This document shows, piece by piece, positions 24,632 to 32,451 of a stretch of DNA of 64,000 nt (positions within the stretch are counted from its first letter, which is position 1; the number at the start of each line of letters is the position of its first letter). The notes beneath the pieces were generated by a model. The model did not search any database. It was given only the letters and a program-made list of their open reading frames with translations, and was not told the DNA's origin. The stretch comes from Aquisalimonas sp007126095 (lineage in GTDB: Bacteria; Pseudomonadota; Gammaproteobacteria; Nitrococcales; Aquisalimonadaceae), in assembly GCF_048323695.1 (NCBI RefSeq), contig NZ_JBLWFT010000004.1:124001-188000 (forward strand), in the 5' to 3' direction. Position numbers and translations under genes: made by a program.

Positions 24632-25156
24632 GTGAGCGACGAGCAAGACGATAAGGCATTCATGAAAACCTTCGGCGGCGTGATGGCACTGCTCGTCGTG
24701 AGCGCGGTGATCATCGGCATCCTGGCGGTATTTGCCAGCACGTTCGATGAATCTCGCCAGCAGGCCCAGCTCGCCCATGAGCGCGACCGTGCGGAGCGTA
24801 ATCTGCAGTCGGTTGGTGCCGTGCGGGAAGCCGGCGAGTCCGCGCCTGTTGCGGCGGTGGACGAAGACGATGACGACGCTGACGAAGAAGAAGTCGCCAT
24901 GTCCGGCTCCGAGGTCAATGAATCGGCCTGTATGGCCTGCCACGCCAGCGGCGTGATGGATGCACCGGTGACGGGTGACGAGGGCGTCTGGGCCAGCCTG
25001 TATGAAGACAAGGGCCTGGAAGAGCTCGTTGATAATGCCATCAACGGCATCGGCGCCATGCCGGCCCGTGGTGGCGACTCCAGCCTGAGTGACGAGGAAG
25101 TGCGCAACGCCGTGGTTTACATGCTCGAAGAGAGCGGTGTGGCCGTCGACGACTGA
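24632..25156 (+). CDS. Cytochrome c5-like membrane-anchored cytochrome
   Basis: 174 residues. After a short cytoplasmic tail there is one transmembrane anchor (about 14-35, FGGVMALLVVSAVIIGILAVFA) and a linker with a very acidic run (near residues 70-88). Then comes a cytochrome c domain of the c5/CytC_5 type: haem motif C100-M-A-C103-H104, the SGVMDAPVTGDEGVW pattern, and INGIGAMPARGGDSSLSDEEVRNAVVYML with axial Met in AMPARGG. It probably shuttles electrons between the bc1 complex and terminal oxidases in the periplasm. The GTG at 24632 is chosen for its GGAG 8 bases upstream. It is followed by a rho-independent terminator. Confidence 0.88.
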   Translation: MSDEQDDKAFMKTFGGVMALLVVSAVIIGILAVFASTFDESRQQAQLAHERDRAERNLQSVGAVREAGESAPVAAVDEDDDDADEEEVAMSGSEVNESACMACHASGVMDAPVTGDEGVWASLYEDKGLEELVDNAINGIGAMPARGGDSSLSDEEVRNAVVYMLEESGVAVDD

Positions 25157-25185
25157 ATCGCGCGCGCAGCACCGAACATTATAGA

Positions 25186-25210
25186 AGCCGCCCTCCGGGG
25201 CGGCTTTTTT
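25186..25210 (+). terminator. Rho-independent terminator after the cytochrome c5-like gene
   Basis: An 8-bp GC-rich stem AGCCGCCC-TCCG-GGGCGGCT is followed by six T residues, 30 bases after the stop codon at 25156. This is a classic intrinsic terminator for the plus strand. Confidence 0.9.
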
Positions 25211-25322
25211 GTGCACGGAAAGTGGGCGGCGGAGGGACCGTCGCTGCACGGTGGTGCGCGATGCCACGGCGGGGGCCTGGACGCAACGCCTAAGCATTTG
25301 AATAGAAAAAGTAACCAGTAAG

Positions 25323-25338
25323 TGGCATGGCTTCTGCA
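25323..25338 (+). promoter_or_regulatory. Sigma-54 (-24/-12) promoter for the TorF-like porin
   Basis: TGGCATGGCTTCTGCA matches the RpoN consensus TGGCAC-N5-TTGCW. The invariant GG (25324-25325) and GC (25336-25337) have the required 12-base offset. It lies 73 bases before the porin start, in a 254-base gap that otherwise holds only the upstream terminator. No perfect NtrC site was found here, though GC-rich half-sites (TGCACGG, GGTGCGC) lie at about 25244-25262. Confidence 0.7.
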
Positions 25339-25410
25339 GTGACCCGATCGGTCTGAGCCACCGGAACGTGGCGGAACGATTCAGGGATAACCGCAACAGA
25401 GGCGATACCA

Positions 25411-26085
25411 ATGAAAAAGACCCTAACTGCGCTGGCCACCGGCGGCCTTCTCGTCACTTCCGGCGGTGCCGTCGCCAATGACCTTGGCGCTGGCTTCGCG
25501 TGGAGCGGCAATCTGGCGGTGACGTCGGATTACATTTTCCAGGGGGCCAGCGAGACGGGAGGGCGCCCGGCAATCCAGGGTGGCTTCGACCTGGAACACG
25601 CGTCTGGGCTGTATCTGGGCAACTGGAACTCGAGCGTCCAGTTCGGTGAGGGCGATGATGCCTACATCGAGATGGATGTCTACGGCGGCTTTGCCACCGA
25701 TCTTACTGATGAAGTCGGTATTGATGTCGGGGTGATTCACTACTTCTATCCTGCCGCCGGCGGCGCCGCGGAATTCACGGAGCTCTATGCGGGCGTTAAC
25801 ACGGGGGTCGGTGACCTCGCCGCGGACTTCTACGTCGTCTACGAGGCGGACGACGGCGACTACATCTACTATGAGCTCAATCTCGCCTATGCACTGCCGC
25901 GCGACACCTACGTGTTCACCGACGTGGGCTATGTGGACGCCGACGACAGCGATGATGATTTCGCCTATTGGCACATCGGCGCCGGCGTCGAGTACGCAGG
26001 CCTCGATTTCAGTGTGATGTACGGCGACAACGACATCTCGGGCAACCGTGACCGCTGGGCGTTCACCGTCGCCACTGACTTCTAG
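25411..26085 (+). CDS. TorF family putative porin (Gcw_chp)
   Basis: 224 residues. The Sec signal peptide is about residues 1-23 (MKKTLTALATGGLLVTSGGAVAND). The mature part has WSGNLAVTSDYIFQGASETGGRPAIQGGFDLEHASGLYLGNWNSSV, the signature of the TIGR02001/Gcw_chp outer-membrane beta-barrel family, and ends in Phe. The protein is very acidic. The substrate of such porins is undefined. It sits directly upstream of a hupE-urease operon and has its own sigma-54 promoter, so a role in nitrogen-compound (possibly urea) entry is a reasonable inference. A strong terminator follows. Confidence 0.88.
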   Translation: MKKTLTALATGGLLVTSGGAVANDLGAGFAWSGNLAVTSDYIFQGASETGGRPAIQGGFDLEHASGLYLGNWNSSVQFGEGDDAYIEMDVYGGFATDLTDEVGIDVGVIHYFYPAAGGAAEFTELYAGVNTGVGDLAADFYVVYEADDGDYIYYELNLAYALPRDTYVFTDVGYVDADDSDDDFAYWHIGAGVEYAGLDFSVMYGDNDISGNRDRWAFTVATDF

Positions 26086-26128
26086 GGGAAGACAGAACAA
26101 CTCCCATGGGGCTCTGCGGAGCCCTTCC

Positions 26129-26157
26129 GGGGCGGGCGCGATGCCCGCCCCGTTTTC
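26129..26157 (+). terminator. Rho-independent terminator after the TorF-like porin
   Basis: A 9-bp stem GGGGCGGGC-GCGAT-GCCCGCCCC is followed by GTTTTC, 43 bases after the porin stop. It separates the porin transcript from the hupE-urease promoter region. Confidence 0.85.
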
Positions 26158-26176
26158 GTGCGTGAACCGATCTGTT

Positions 26177-26193
26177 TGCACCGTCGTTGTGCA
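26177..26193. promoter_or_regulatory. NtrC (NRI) binding site upstream of hupE-ure
   Basis: TGCACCGTCGTTGTGCA fits the NtrC consensus TGCACC-N5-GGTGCA with a single mismatch; the core GCAC-N7-GTGC is perfect. Its centre is about 100 bases upstream of the transcription start expected from the sigma-54 promoter at 26258-26273, the usual enhancer distance. Confidence 0.75.
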
Positions 26194-26257
26194 TATCTGG
26201 ATCGCCCTTCCGCCCTTCCTGTGCTCCATCCGGCGGATATCATTAACTTTTTTGTTC

Positions 26258-26273
26258 TGGCACAGGTTCTGCT
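26258..26273 (+). promoter_or_regulatory. Sigma-54 promoter for hupE-ureDABCEFG
   Basis: TGGCACAGGTTCTGCT matches the RpoN consensus. GG and GC have correct spacing and the -24 box TGGCAC is perfect. It is 77 bases before the hupE start and downstream of an NtrC site, so nitrogen-limitation control of urease is indicated. Confidence 0.85.
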
Positions 26274-26350
26274 CCAGCTTCGCGCAGACGTTTCGTGCCG
26301 GGGCGCTCGAACATTCCCGGCTCACCCGAACCCTGCGTGGAGGTTGTTTG

Positions 26351-26926
26351 ATGCGATATCTGTTGGGGTCCCTGTTCCTGCTTGTTCCCGCCCTCGCGCT
26401 GGCGCACCCCGGCCACGGGCATGGCGGCTTCGGCGCCGGGTTCGTGCATCCGCTGCTCGGCCTGGATCATCTACTGGCCATGGCCGGGATCGGCTTCTGG
26501 GCGGCCCGCCAGCACACCCTGCGCGGAACCCTGGGCGTGATCGGCGCGTTTCTGGGGGCGGTTGTCCTGGGCTTTGCCGTGGGCGCTGGGCAAGGCGCCC
26601 AGCCACTGGTTGAGTTCGGCATCATCGGCTCGCTGTTGATTACGGGCGCGCTCATCTTCGGTGCCCGGCGGGTTCCCATGGCCGCGGCCGCCGCCATTGC
26701 CGGTCTGTTCGCGTTGTTTCACGGGCATGCACACGGTGCAGAGATGGCGGCCGGTCTCTCGGCTGCCCTGTTTGCCTCGGGGTTCACCCTCGCGTCGGCC
26801 CTGCTGTTGACGGCGGGTGCCGGGCTTGCTGCCGCTGCCGCGCGCATGCGTCAGATGCGACCGATGGAGCGCGTGGGCGGCGGCGTCCTGGTGGCATCCG
26901 GCGTTTATCTGCTGATCGTGGTCTGA
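26351..26926 (+). CDS. hupE: HupE/UreJ family nickel permease
   Basis: 191 residues. A cleavable or first-helix hydrophobic N-terminus is followed by HPGHGHGGFGAGFVHPLLGLDHLLAMAGIGFWAAR. This includes the HPLLGLDHLLAM nickel-binding motif of HupE/UreJ, followed by about five more membrane helices and a HGHAHG loop near residue 123. It imports Ni2+ for metalloenzymes; its place as first gene of the urease operon indicates supply for urease. The ATG at 26351 is weakly preceded by GGAGG (at about 26339). The ureD start is 3 bases after the stop, so the two are tightly coupled. Confidence 0.9.
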   Translation: MRYLLGSLFLLVPALALAHPGHGHGGFGAGFVHPLLGLDHLLAMAGIGFWAARQHTLRGTLGVIGAFLGAVVLGFAVGAGQGAQPLVEFGIIGSLLITGALIFGARRVPMAAAAAIAGLFALFHGHAHGAEMAAGLSAALFASGFTLASALLLTAGAGLAAAAARMRQMRPMERVGGGVLVASGVYLLIVV

Positions 26927-26929
26927 ACC

Positions 26930-27790
26930 GTGGTAGCACTGCCCACAGCGATCCCCGTTGAGGCAGAGGGCGCCATGGACGGCAGCTGGCTGGGCCGGTT
27001 GGAGCTGCGGTTTGCACCGAGAGGCGATCGCACCGTGCTTGCGCGTCGCCGCCACGAGGGCCCTCTGCTGGTGCAGCGAACTTTCCATCCGGAAGGTGCC
27101 GTCTGCCACGCCTACCTGATCCATCCGCCCGGTGGCGTGGTCGGCGGTGACCGGCTGCGGCTGGACGCGGATGTGGCCCCGAGCGCTCACGTCCTCCTCA
27201 CCACGCCCGCCGCGGCCAAGTTCTACCGTACGGCGGGTCCGGTGGCCCATCAGGAGCAGGTGTTCCGGGTCGAGGACGATGCGTCTCTGGAGTTCCTGCC
27301 CATGGAGACGATTCTCCATGGTCGCTCCGATACCGCGCTGACAAATCGGTTCCAGCTCTCGGGCGCAGCCCGGTTGTGTGCCTGGGACATCCTCTGTCTG
27401 GGCCGTCCAGGCAGTGGCGACCACTTCGATGCGGCGCGCTGCGCTCAGGAGCTGCTGATCGAACGGGACGGACAGGTGTTACTGCACGAGCGGCTGAATC
27501 TGGCCTCCGGCGACCCCCTGCTGACCCGGCCGTGGGGGCTGGATGGTTATACCACGGTGATTTCGCTGGTGATGACGCCAGCTGCGGAAGGTCTCGAGGA
27601 GACCCTTCGCGCCCGGCTGGAGCGCCATCCCGTGCGCCTTGGCGTATCACGCATCGGCGACCTGCTGTTGCTACGCGGCCTTGCCAACGGGGCCGAGGCC
27701 GCGCGGGCCGTACTCGAAGATGCGTGGCAGGTGGTGCGGGAGCCCGTTCTGGGCCGTACACCGAGCACCCCTCGCATCTGGAAGACCTGA
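26930..27790 (+). CDS. ureD: Urease accessory protein UreD
   Basis: 286 residues, beginning with GTG 3 bases after hupE. UreD (UreH) forms, with UreF and UreG, the GTP-dependent complex that delivers nickel to apo-urease. Typical elements are GRLELRFAPRGDRTVLARRRHEGPLLVQRTFHPEG, HPPGGVVGGDRL, LLTTPAAAKFYR and FLPMETILHGRSDT. Length is standard. A start at a downstream Met (residue 16) is also possible because the first residues are not conserved. Confidence 0.94.
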   Translation: MVALPTAIPVEAEGAMDGSWLGRLELRFAPRGDRTVLARRRHEGPLLVQRTFHPEGAVCHAYLIHPPGGVVGGDRLRLDADVAPSAHVLLTTPAAAKFYRTAGPVAHQEQVFRVEDDASLEFLPMETILHGRSDTALTNRFQLSGAARLCAWDILCLGRPGSGDHFDAARCAQELLIERDGQVLLHERLNLASGDPLLTRPWGLDGYTTVISLVMTPAAEGLEETLRARLERHPVRLGVSRIGDLLLLRGLANGAEAARAVLEDAWQVVREPVLGRTPSTPRIWKT

Positions 27791-27811
27791 ACAACACTCT
27801 GGAGGCGTCTC

Positions 27812-28114
27812 ATGGAGCTTACACCCCGCGAGAAAGACAAGCTGCTGCTGTTCACCGCCGCACTGGTGGCGGAGCGGCGCCAGGCCAAGGGCCTGAAGCT
27901 GAACTACCCGGAGGCGAAGGCCATGATCTCCGCGGCCATCATGGAGGGCGCACGCGAGGGCCGGACGGTCGCCGAGCTCATGAGCCTGGGCGGCGAGGTG
28001 CTCACCCGCGATGACGTCATGGACGGCGTCGCCGAGATGATCCCCGAGGTGCAGGTGGAGGCCACGTTTCCGGACGGGGTGAAGCTGGTCACCGTCCACG
28101 AACCCATCCGCTGA
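27812..28114 (+). CDS. ureA: Urease gamma subunit UreA
   Basis: 100 residues, the exact family length. It starts MELTPREKDKLLLFTAALVAERRQ, continues LNYPEAKAMISAAIMEGAREGRTVAELM and ends QVEATFPDGVKLVTVHEPI. The gamma subunit forms the (alpha-beta-gamma)3 urease trimer. GGAGG lies 6 bases before the ATG. The ureB start follows after 11 bases. Confidence 0.97.
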   Translation: MELTPREKDKLLLFTAALVAERRQAKGLKLNYPEAKAMISAAIMEGAREGRTVAELMSLGGEVLTRDDVMDGVAEMIPEVQVEATFPDGVKLVTVHEPIR

Positions 28115-28125
28115 GGAGGCGCGCC

Positions 28126-28446
28126 ATGATTCCCGGAGAGATTCTGCCCGCCGATGGCGGCATCGTCCTGAACGACGGCCGTGAGACCGTCACGGTGGCG
28201 GTCACCAACACCGGCGACCGGCCGGTGCAGGTGGGCTCGCACTACCACTTCTTCGAGGTGAACAATGCGCTCACCTTCGACCGAGGCGCCGCGCGGGGCT
28301 TCCGGCTGGACATCCCCGCCGGCACGGCGGTGCGTTTCGAGCCCGGCCAGGAGCGCACGGTGCAGCTGGTGCGCTACGCCGGCGACGGCACCGTTTACGG
28401 CTTTCAGGGCCGCGTCATGGGGCCGCTGAAGGAGGGCACGGCATGA
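28126..28446 (+). CDS. ureB: Urease beta subunit UreB
   Basis: 106 residues, the standard length. It starts MIPGEILPADGGIVLNDGRE, then VTVAVTNTGDRPVQVGSHYHFFEVNNALTFDRGAARGFRLDIPAGTAVRFEPGQ, with family identity throughout. GAGGAGG precedes the ATG. The last 4 bases overlap ureC (ATGA). Confidence 0.97.
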   Translation: MIPGEILPADGGIVLNDGRETVTVAVTNTGDRPVQVGSHYHFFEVNNALTFDRGAARGFRLDIPAGTAVRFEPGQERTVQLVRYAGDGTVYGFQGRVMGPLKEGTA

Positions 28447-30149
28447 GCAATACCATCTCCCGCACCGCCTACGCGGACATGTTCGGCCCCACCACGGGCG
28501 ACCGCGTGCGCCTGGGCGACACCGAGCTGCTGATTCGCGTGGAGCGCGACCACACCGTCTACGGCGACGAGGTGAAGTTCGGCGGCGGCAAGGTCATCCG
28601 CGACGGCATGGGCCAGAGTCAGCGCACCAGCCGTGACGTGGTGGATACCGTGATCACCAACGCGCTTATTCTCGACCACTGGGGCGTGGTCAAGGCGGAC
28701 ATCGGCATCAAGGCCGGCCGCATCCAAGCCATCGGCAAGGCCGGCAACCCGGACACCCAGCCGGACGTGGACATCGTCATCGGCCCCGGCACGGAGGTGA
28801 TCGCCGCCGAGGGCAAGATCGTCACTGCCGGCGGGATCGATGCCCACATCCACTTCGTCTGCCCGCAGCAGATCGAGGAGGCGCTTACCTCGGGCGTGAC
28901 CACCATGATCGGCGGCGGCACCGGGCCGGCCACCGGTACCAATGCCACCACCTGCACGCCCGGGCCGTGGAACATCCACCGCATGCTGGAGGCCGCCGAG
29001 GCATTCCCCATGAACCTGGGCTTTCTCGGCAAGGGCAACGGCAGTCTGCCGGAGGCGCTCAACGAGCAGATCGAGGCGGGTGCCCTGGGGCTCAAGCTGC
29101 ACGAGGACTGGGGCACCACCCCGGCGTCCATCGACTGCGCGCTGTCGGTGGCGGATCACCATGACGTGCAGGTGTGCATCCACACCGACACCCTGAACGA
29201 GTCCGGCTTCGTGGAGGACACGGTGGCGGCATTCAAGGACCGCACCATCCACACCTACCACACCGAGGGCGCCGGTGGCGGCCACGCCCCGGATATCATC
29301 AAGGTGTGCGGCCTGGCCAACGTGCTGCCGTCGAGCACCAACCCGACGCGGCCGTTCACCACCAACACCATCGACGAGCACCTGGACATGCTCATGGTGT
29401 GTCACCACCTGGACCCGCGCATCCCCGAGGACGTGGCCTTCGCCGAGAGCCGCATCCGGCGCGAGACCATTGCCGCCGAGGACATCCTGCACGATCTTGG
29501 TGCGTTCTCGGTGATCTCTTCGGATTCCCAGGCCATGGGCCGGGTTGGCGAGGTGGTCATCCGCACCTGGCAGACGGCGCACAAGATGAAGGTCCAGCGC
29601 GGCGCCCTGAAACAGGACAGTGCCGGCGATGACAATTACCGTGCCCGGCGCTACATCGCCAAGTACACCATCAACCCGGCGCTCGCCCACGGCATCGCCC
29701 ACGAGGTGGGCTCGCTGGAGCCGGGCAAGCTGGCGGACATCGTGCTCTGGGATCCGGCCTTCTTCGGCGTCAAGCCGGCACTCATTCTCAAGGGCGGGTT
29801 CATCGCCAGCGCCCCCATGGGCGACCCCAACGCCTCCATCCCCACGCCGCAGCCGGTGCACTACCGGCCCATGTTCGGCAGCCACGGCCGCGCCATGACC
29901 GGCACGTCCGTGAGTTTCGTCTCGCAGGCGGCATTGAACGCGGGCATCGGCGAGCGGCTGGGGCTGCAGCGGCGGCTGGTGGCCGTGCAGGGCTGCCGCA
30001 GCGTGCAGAAGCAGGATCTGGTGCTGAACAACTGGCAGCCGCACATGGAGGTGGACCCGGAGACCTACGAGGTGCGCGCCGACGGCGAACTGCTTACCTG
30101 CGAGCCCATGGCCGAGCTGCCCATGGCGCAGCGGTACTTCCTGTTCTGA
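28443..30149 (+). CDS. ureC: Urease alpha subunit UreC (catalytic)
   Basis: 568 residues. UreC hydrolyses urea to ammonia and carbamate at a dinuclear nickel centre. All active-site residues are visible: His135 and His137 (AHIHF), the carbamylated Lys218 (GLKLHEDW), His220, His247, His273, the flap Cys320-His321 (MVCHHLD) and Asp361 (SSDSQAMG). Numbering is one higher than the classic Klebsiella numbers. The start overlaps ureB by 4 bases, and ureE follows after 10 bases with a GAGGAG site. Nothing suggests inactivity. Confidence 0.98.
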   Translation: MSNTISRTAYADMFGPTTGDRVRLGDTELLIRVERDHTVYGDEVKFGGGKVIRDGMGQSQRTSRDVVDTVITNALILDHWGVVKADIGIKAGRIQAIGKAGNPDTQPDVDIVIGPGTEVIAAEGKIVTAGGIDAHIHFVCPQQIEEALTSGVTTMIGGGTGPATGTNATTCTPGPWNIHRMLEAAEAFPMNLGFLGKGNGSLPEALNEQIEAGALGLKLHEDWGTTPASIDCALSVADHHDVQVCIHTDTLNESGFVEDTVAAFKDRTIHTYHTEGAGGGHAPDIIKVCGLANVLPSSTNPTRPFTTNTIDEHLDMLMVCHHLDPRIPEDVAFAESRIRRETIAAEDILHDLGAFSVISSDSQAMGRVGEVVIRTWQTAHKMKVQRGALKQDSAGDDNYRARRYIAKYTINPALAHGIAHEVGSLEPGKLADIVLWDPAFFGVKPALILKGGFIASAPMGDPNASIPTPQPVHYRPMFGSHGRAMTGTSVSFVSQAALNAGIGERLGLQRRLVAVQGCRSVQKQDLVLNNWQPHMEVDPETYEVRADGELLTCEPMAELPMAQRYFLF

Positions 30150-30159
30150 GGAGCAAGCC

Positions 30160-30621
30160 ATGCTGCAACTGACCGAGCGAGTGGGCGCGGCACCGGAGGA
30201 CGGTGTGCTGCGGTTGCCCTTTGATACCCGCCAGAAGAGCCGTTTCCGGGCTGCGTTGAGCGACGGCACGGAGGTGGGGGTGTTCCTGGAGCGTGGCCAC
30301 ATCCTGCGCGACGGCGACTGCCTGCGCGCCGTCGACGGCCGCGTGGTGCGGGTTGAGGCGGCCGATGAAACGGTCTCCACCGTGCGCTGTGGTGATGCCA
30401 CGCTGCTCGCCCGCGTGTGCTACCACCTGGGCAATCGCCACGTGCCGCTGCAGATCGGCCACGGTCTTTGCCGCTACCGCCATGACCACGTACTGGATGA
30501 CATGGTGCGTGGTCTCGGCGTCGAGCCGATAGCGGAGCAAGCCCCCTTCGAGCCGGAGGCGGGCGCCTACGGCGGTGGCCACGGCCACGGGCATGGGCAC
30601 GACCATGACCACCACCACTGA
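30160..30621 (+). CDS. ureE: Urease accessory protein UreE (nickel metallochaperone)
   Basis: 153 residues. The N-terminal peptide-binding domain (DTRQKSRFRAALSDGTEVGVFLERGHILRDGD) and the C-terminal metal-binding domain (CYHLGNRHVPLQIG with the conserved His, then LRYRHDHVLDDMVRGLGV) are complete. The C-terminal tail is a histidine-rich nickel store (GHGHGHGHDHDHHH). The gene overlaps ureF by 17 bases because ureF starts within the His-tail codons. Confidence 0.95.
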   Translation: MLQLTERVGAAPEDGVLRLPFDTRQKSRFRAALSDGTEVGVFLERGHILRDGDCLRAVDGRVVRVEAADETVSTVRCGDATLLARVCYHLGNRHVPLQIGHGLCRYRHDHVLDDMVRGLGVEPIAEQAPFEPEAGAYGGGHGHGHGHDHDHHH

Positions 30622-31291
30622 CACCGGTCTGGCCCGCCGGCGCCTGTGGCAGCTCATGAGCCCGACGTTGCCCGTGGGCGCCTACAGCTACTCGGGGGGG
30701 CTTGAGTATGCCATCGAGGCAGGCTGGGTCGGCGATGCGGATGCGGTCGCCGACTGGCTCCAGGGGCAGCTCCGGCACACCCTGGGGCGGGTGGACATCC
30801 CGCTGCTGGCGCGCCTGCACGCGGCCTGGCGCCGCAACGACACCGCCGCCGTGACCCGCTACAGCCGCTGGCTGCGCGCCAGCCGCGAAACCCGGGAACT
30901 GGTGGCGGAGGACCACCACCTGGGTCGGGCCCTGGCGCGACTGCTGGCAGAGCTGGACATGCCCGAGGCGCAGCCGTGGACGGCCGAGCCCGAGGCGAGC
31001 TGGGCCGCATTGTACGCCCTGGCGCTGGCGCGCTGGGAGATTCCGCTGGCCGAAGGCGCCGAAGCGTACCTGTGGGCCTGGTGCGAGAACCAGGTGGCCG
31101 CCGCCATCAAGCTGGTGCCCCTGGGGCAGACGGCCGGGCAGAAGCTGCTGCTGGAGCTGGCGGAGCCCATCGGCGCCGCCGCGGCCGCGGGCCTGCAACT
31201 GGATGATGACGCCATCGGCGGTACCGCCCCGGGCGTGGCCATCGCCAGCAGCCTGCATGAAACGCAGTATTCCCGGCTGTTCCGAAGCTAG
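30605..31291 (+). CDS. ureF: Urease accessory protein UreF
   Basis: 228 residues starting at ATG 30605 inside the ureE tail. UreF is a helical GTPase-regulating partner in the UreDFG complex. Signature elements are LWQLMSPTLPVGAYSYSGGLEYAIEAGWV, EDHHLGRALARLLAELD and AAIKLVPLGQTAGQKLLLEL. No strong ribosome-binding site is seen, so translation is probably coupled to ureE. A pair of family A palindromic repeats separates it from ureG. Confidence 0.93.
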   Translation: MTTTTDTGLARRRLWQLMSPTLPVGAYSYSGGLEYAIEAGWVGDADAVADWLQGQLRHTLGRVDIPLLARLHAAWRRNDTAAVTRYSRWLRASRETRELVAEDHHLGRALARLLAELDMPEAQPWTAEPEASWAALYALALARWEIPLAEGAEAYLWAWCENQVAAAIKLVPLGQTAGQKLLLELAEPIGAAAAAGLQLDDDAIGGTAPGVAIASSLHETQYSRLFRS

Positions 31292-31305
31292 GCGCAGCAG
31301 CACCG

Positions 31306-31396
31306 TAGGGTGGACCTTCAGGTCCACCATGCTCCGGCACTCACCCTGCGGTGGTCTGTCGAAGCCCAATTGGTGGACCTGAAGGTCCACCCTACG
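31306..31396. repeat. Head-to-head pair of family A palindromic repeats between ureF and ureG
   Basis: A forward copy (31306-31329) and a reverse-complement copy (31373-31396) of the GTAG-plus-palindrome element (core GGTGGACCTTCAGGTCCACC) are separated by 43 bases. Together they could form an extended hairpin in the ure mRNA ahead of ureG. Confidence 0.85.
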
Positions 31397-31449
31397 GTGC
31401 TCCTACGGCCACAGCGGACGCCCAACGGCAACATCAGGAGGAAGACACC

Positions 31450-32079
31450 ATGTCCACAACCGAACAGGCCCTGCGCGTCGGCATCGGCGGGCCCGTGGGC
31501 TCCGGCAAGACCGCGCTGCTGGAATCCCTGTGCCACGCCATGCGTGACCACTACAACATTGCCGTGGTCACCAACGACATCTACACCCGTGAAGACGCCG
31601 AGTTCCTCACCCGCCGTAACGCTCTGGAGGCCGAGCGCATCATGGGCGTGGAGACCGGCGGTTGTCCGCACACCGCCATCCGCGAGGACGCGTCCATGAA
31701 CCTCTCCGCCGTGGCGGACCTCAACGCCCGCTTCCCGGGGCTGGACGTGGTGTTCGTGGAGAGCGGCGGGGACAACCTCTCGGCCACCTTCAGCCCGGAG
31801 CTGTCGGACCTCACCATCTACGTCATCGACGTCTGCGCCGGCGACAAGATCCCGCGCAAGGGCGGCCCCGGCGTGACCCGCTCGGACCTGCTGGTGATCA
31901 ACAAGATCGACCTGGCCGAGGGCGTCGGCGCCTCGCTCGAAGTCATGGATCGGGACAGCAAGCGCATGCGCGGCGAACGCCCGTTCCTGTTCACCAATCT
32001 CAAGACCGGTCAGGGCCTCGACGAGGTCGTCGATTTCATCGTCCGCGAAGGCATGCTGCGCAGCCGCGACATTGCTTAA
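31450..32079 (+). CDS. ureG: Urease accessory GTPase UreG
   Basis: 209 residues, the SIMIBI-class GTPase that energises nickel insertion. Present are the P-loop GPVGSGKT (residues 14-21), the nickel-binding Cys72-Pro-His74 motif (TGGCPHTAIRED), VVFVESGGDNLSATFSPEL and NKIDLAEGVG. The ATG at 31450 has AGGAGGAAG about 6 bases before it. It is separated from ureF by 158 bases containing a repeat pair, yet no terminator was identified, so it is probably still in the ure operon. Confidence 0.97.
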   Translation: MSTTEQALRVGIGGPVGSGKTALLESLCHAMRDHYNIAVVTNDIYTREDAEFLTRRNALEAERIMGVETGGCPHTAIREDASMNLSAVADLNARFPGLDVVFVESGGDNLSATFSPELSDLTIYVIDVCAGDKIPRKGGPGVTRSDLLVINKIDLAEGVGASLEVMDRDSKRMRGERPFLFTNLKTGQGLDEVVDFIVREGMLRSRDIA

Positions 32080-32081
32080 CC

Positions 32082-32173
32082 GTAGGGTGGACCTTCAGGT
32101 CCACCTGTTCCCGTCGGCTTTCCTGTTTGAAAGGCTGATAATCACCCGTGGCGGACCTGAAGGTCCGCCCTAC
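32082..32173. repeat. Second head-to-head pair of family A repeats, after ureG
   Basis: A forward copy (32082-32105) starts 2 bases after the ureG stop. A reverse copy with the variant core GGCGGACCTGAAGGTCCGCC lies at 32150-32173; both arms of the variant changed together (compensatory), which supports a selected hairpin. It may act as the 3' end structure of the ure transcript. Confidence 0.85.
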
Positions 32174-32225
32174 GCCTGCCTACGCTCGCTCTGCGCCTCA
32201 CACGTCCCCCGACCAGCGCAGCCGA

Positions 32226-32242
32226 CGCACTGTCATTGTGCG
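32226..32242. promoter_or_regulatory. NtrC binding site upstream of urtABCDE
   Basis: CGCACTGTCATTGTGCG contains the perfect NtrC core GCAC-N7-GTGC. It lies about 130 bases upstream of the start expected from the sigma-54 promoter at 32336-32351. The flanking region 32174-32335 holds no gene. Confidence 0.65.
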
Positions 32243-32335
32243 TATGCGTTTCCGCGGTGCGAATCCAGGCGTCATGGCGGTGCAATATTCTTGAGGCGAG
32301 TGCGAAACGTGTTGTTTTTGCGGTTTCTTTAACCC

Positions 32336-32351
32336 TGGCATGCGGCTTGCT
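32336..32351 (+). promoter_or_regulatory. Sigma-54 promoter for urtABCDE
   Basis: TGGCATGCGGCTTGCT matches the RpoN consensus, including a perfect -12 box TTGCT and correct GG/GC spacing. It is 100 bases before the urtA start. Together with the upstream NtrC site it indicates nitrogen control of urea uptake. Confidence 0.85.
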
Positions 32352-32451
32352 CCGTATGGATGCAGTGCCGGGCCCGGCGGCCCGGTACCGCGGAGTCACT
32401 GCCCCGGCCCGGTGCATGCCGGGCCGATCAACAGGACCACGGAGGCAACCG

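Noticed and set aside
28404..30401. 665-codon minus-strand open frame opposite ureC
   Set aside because: It is the mirror frame of a highly conserved urease alpha gene; composition is dominated by His, Arg, Gly and Val typical of shadow frames.
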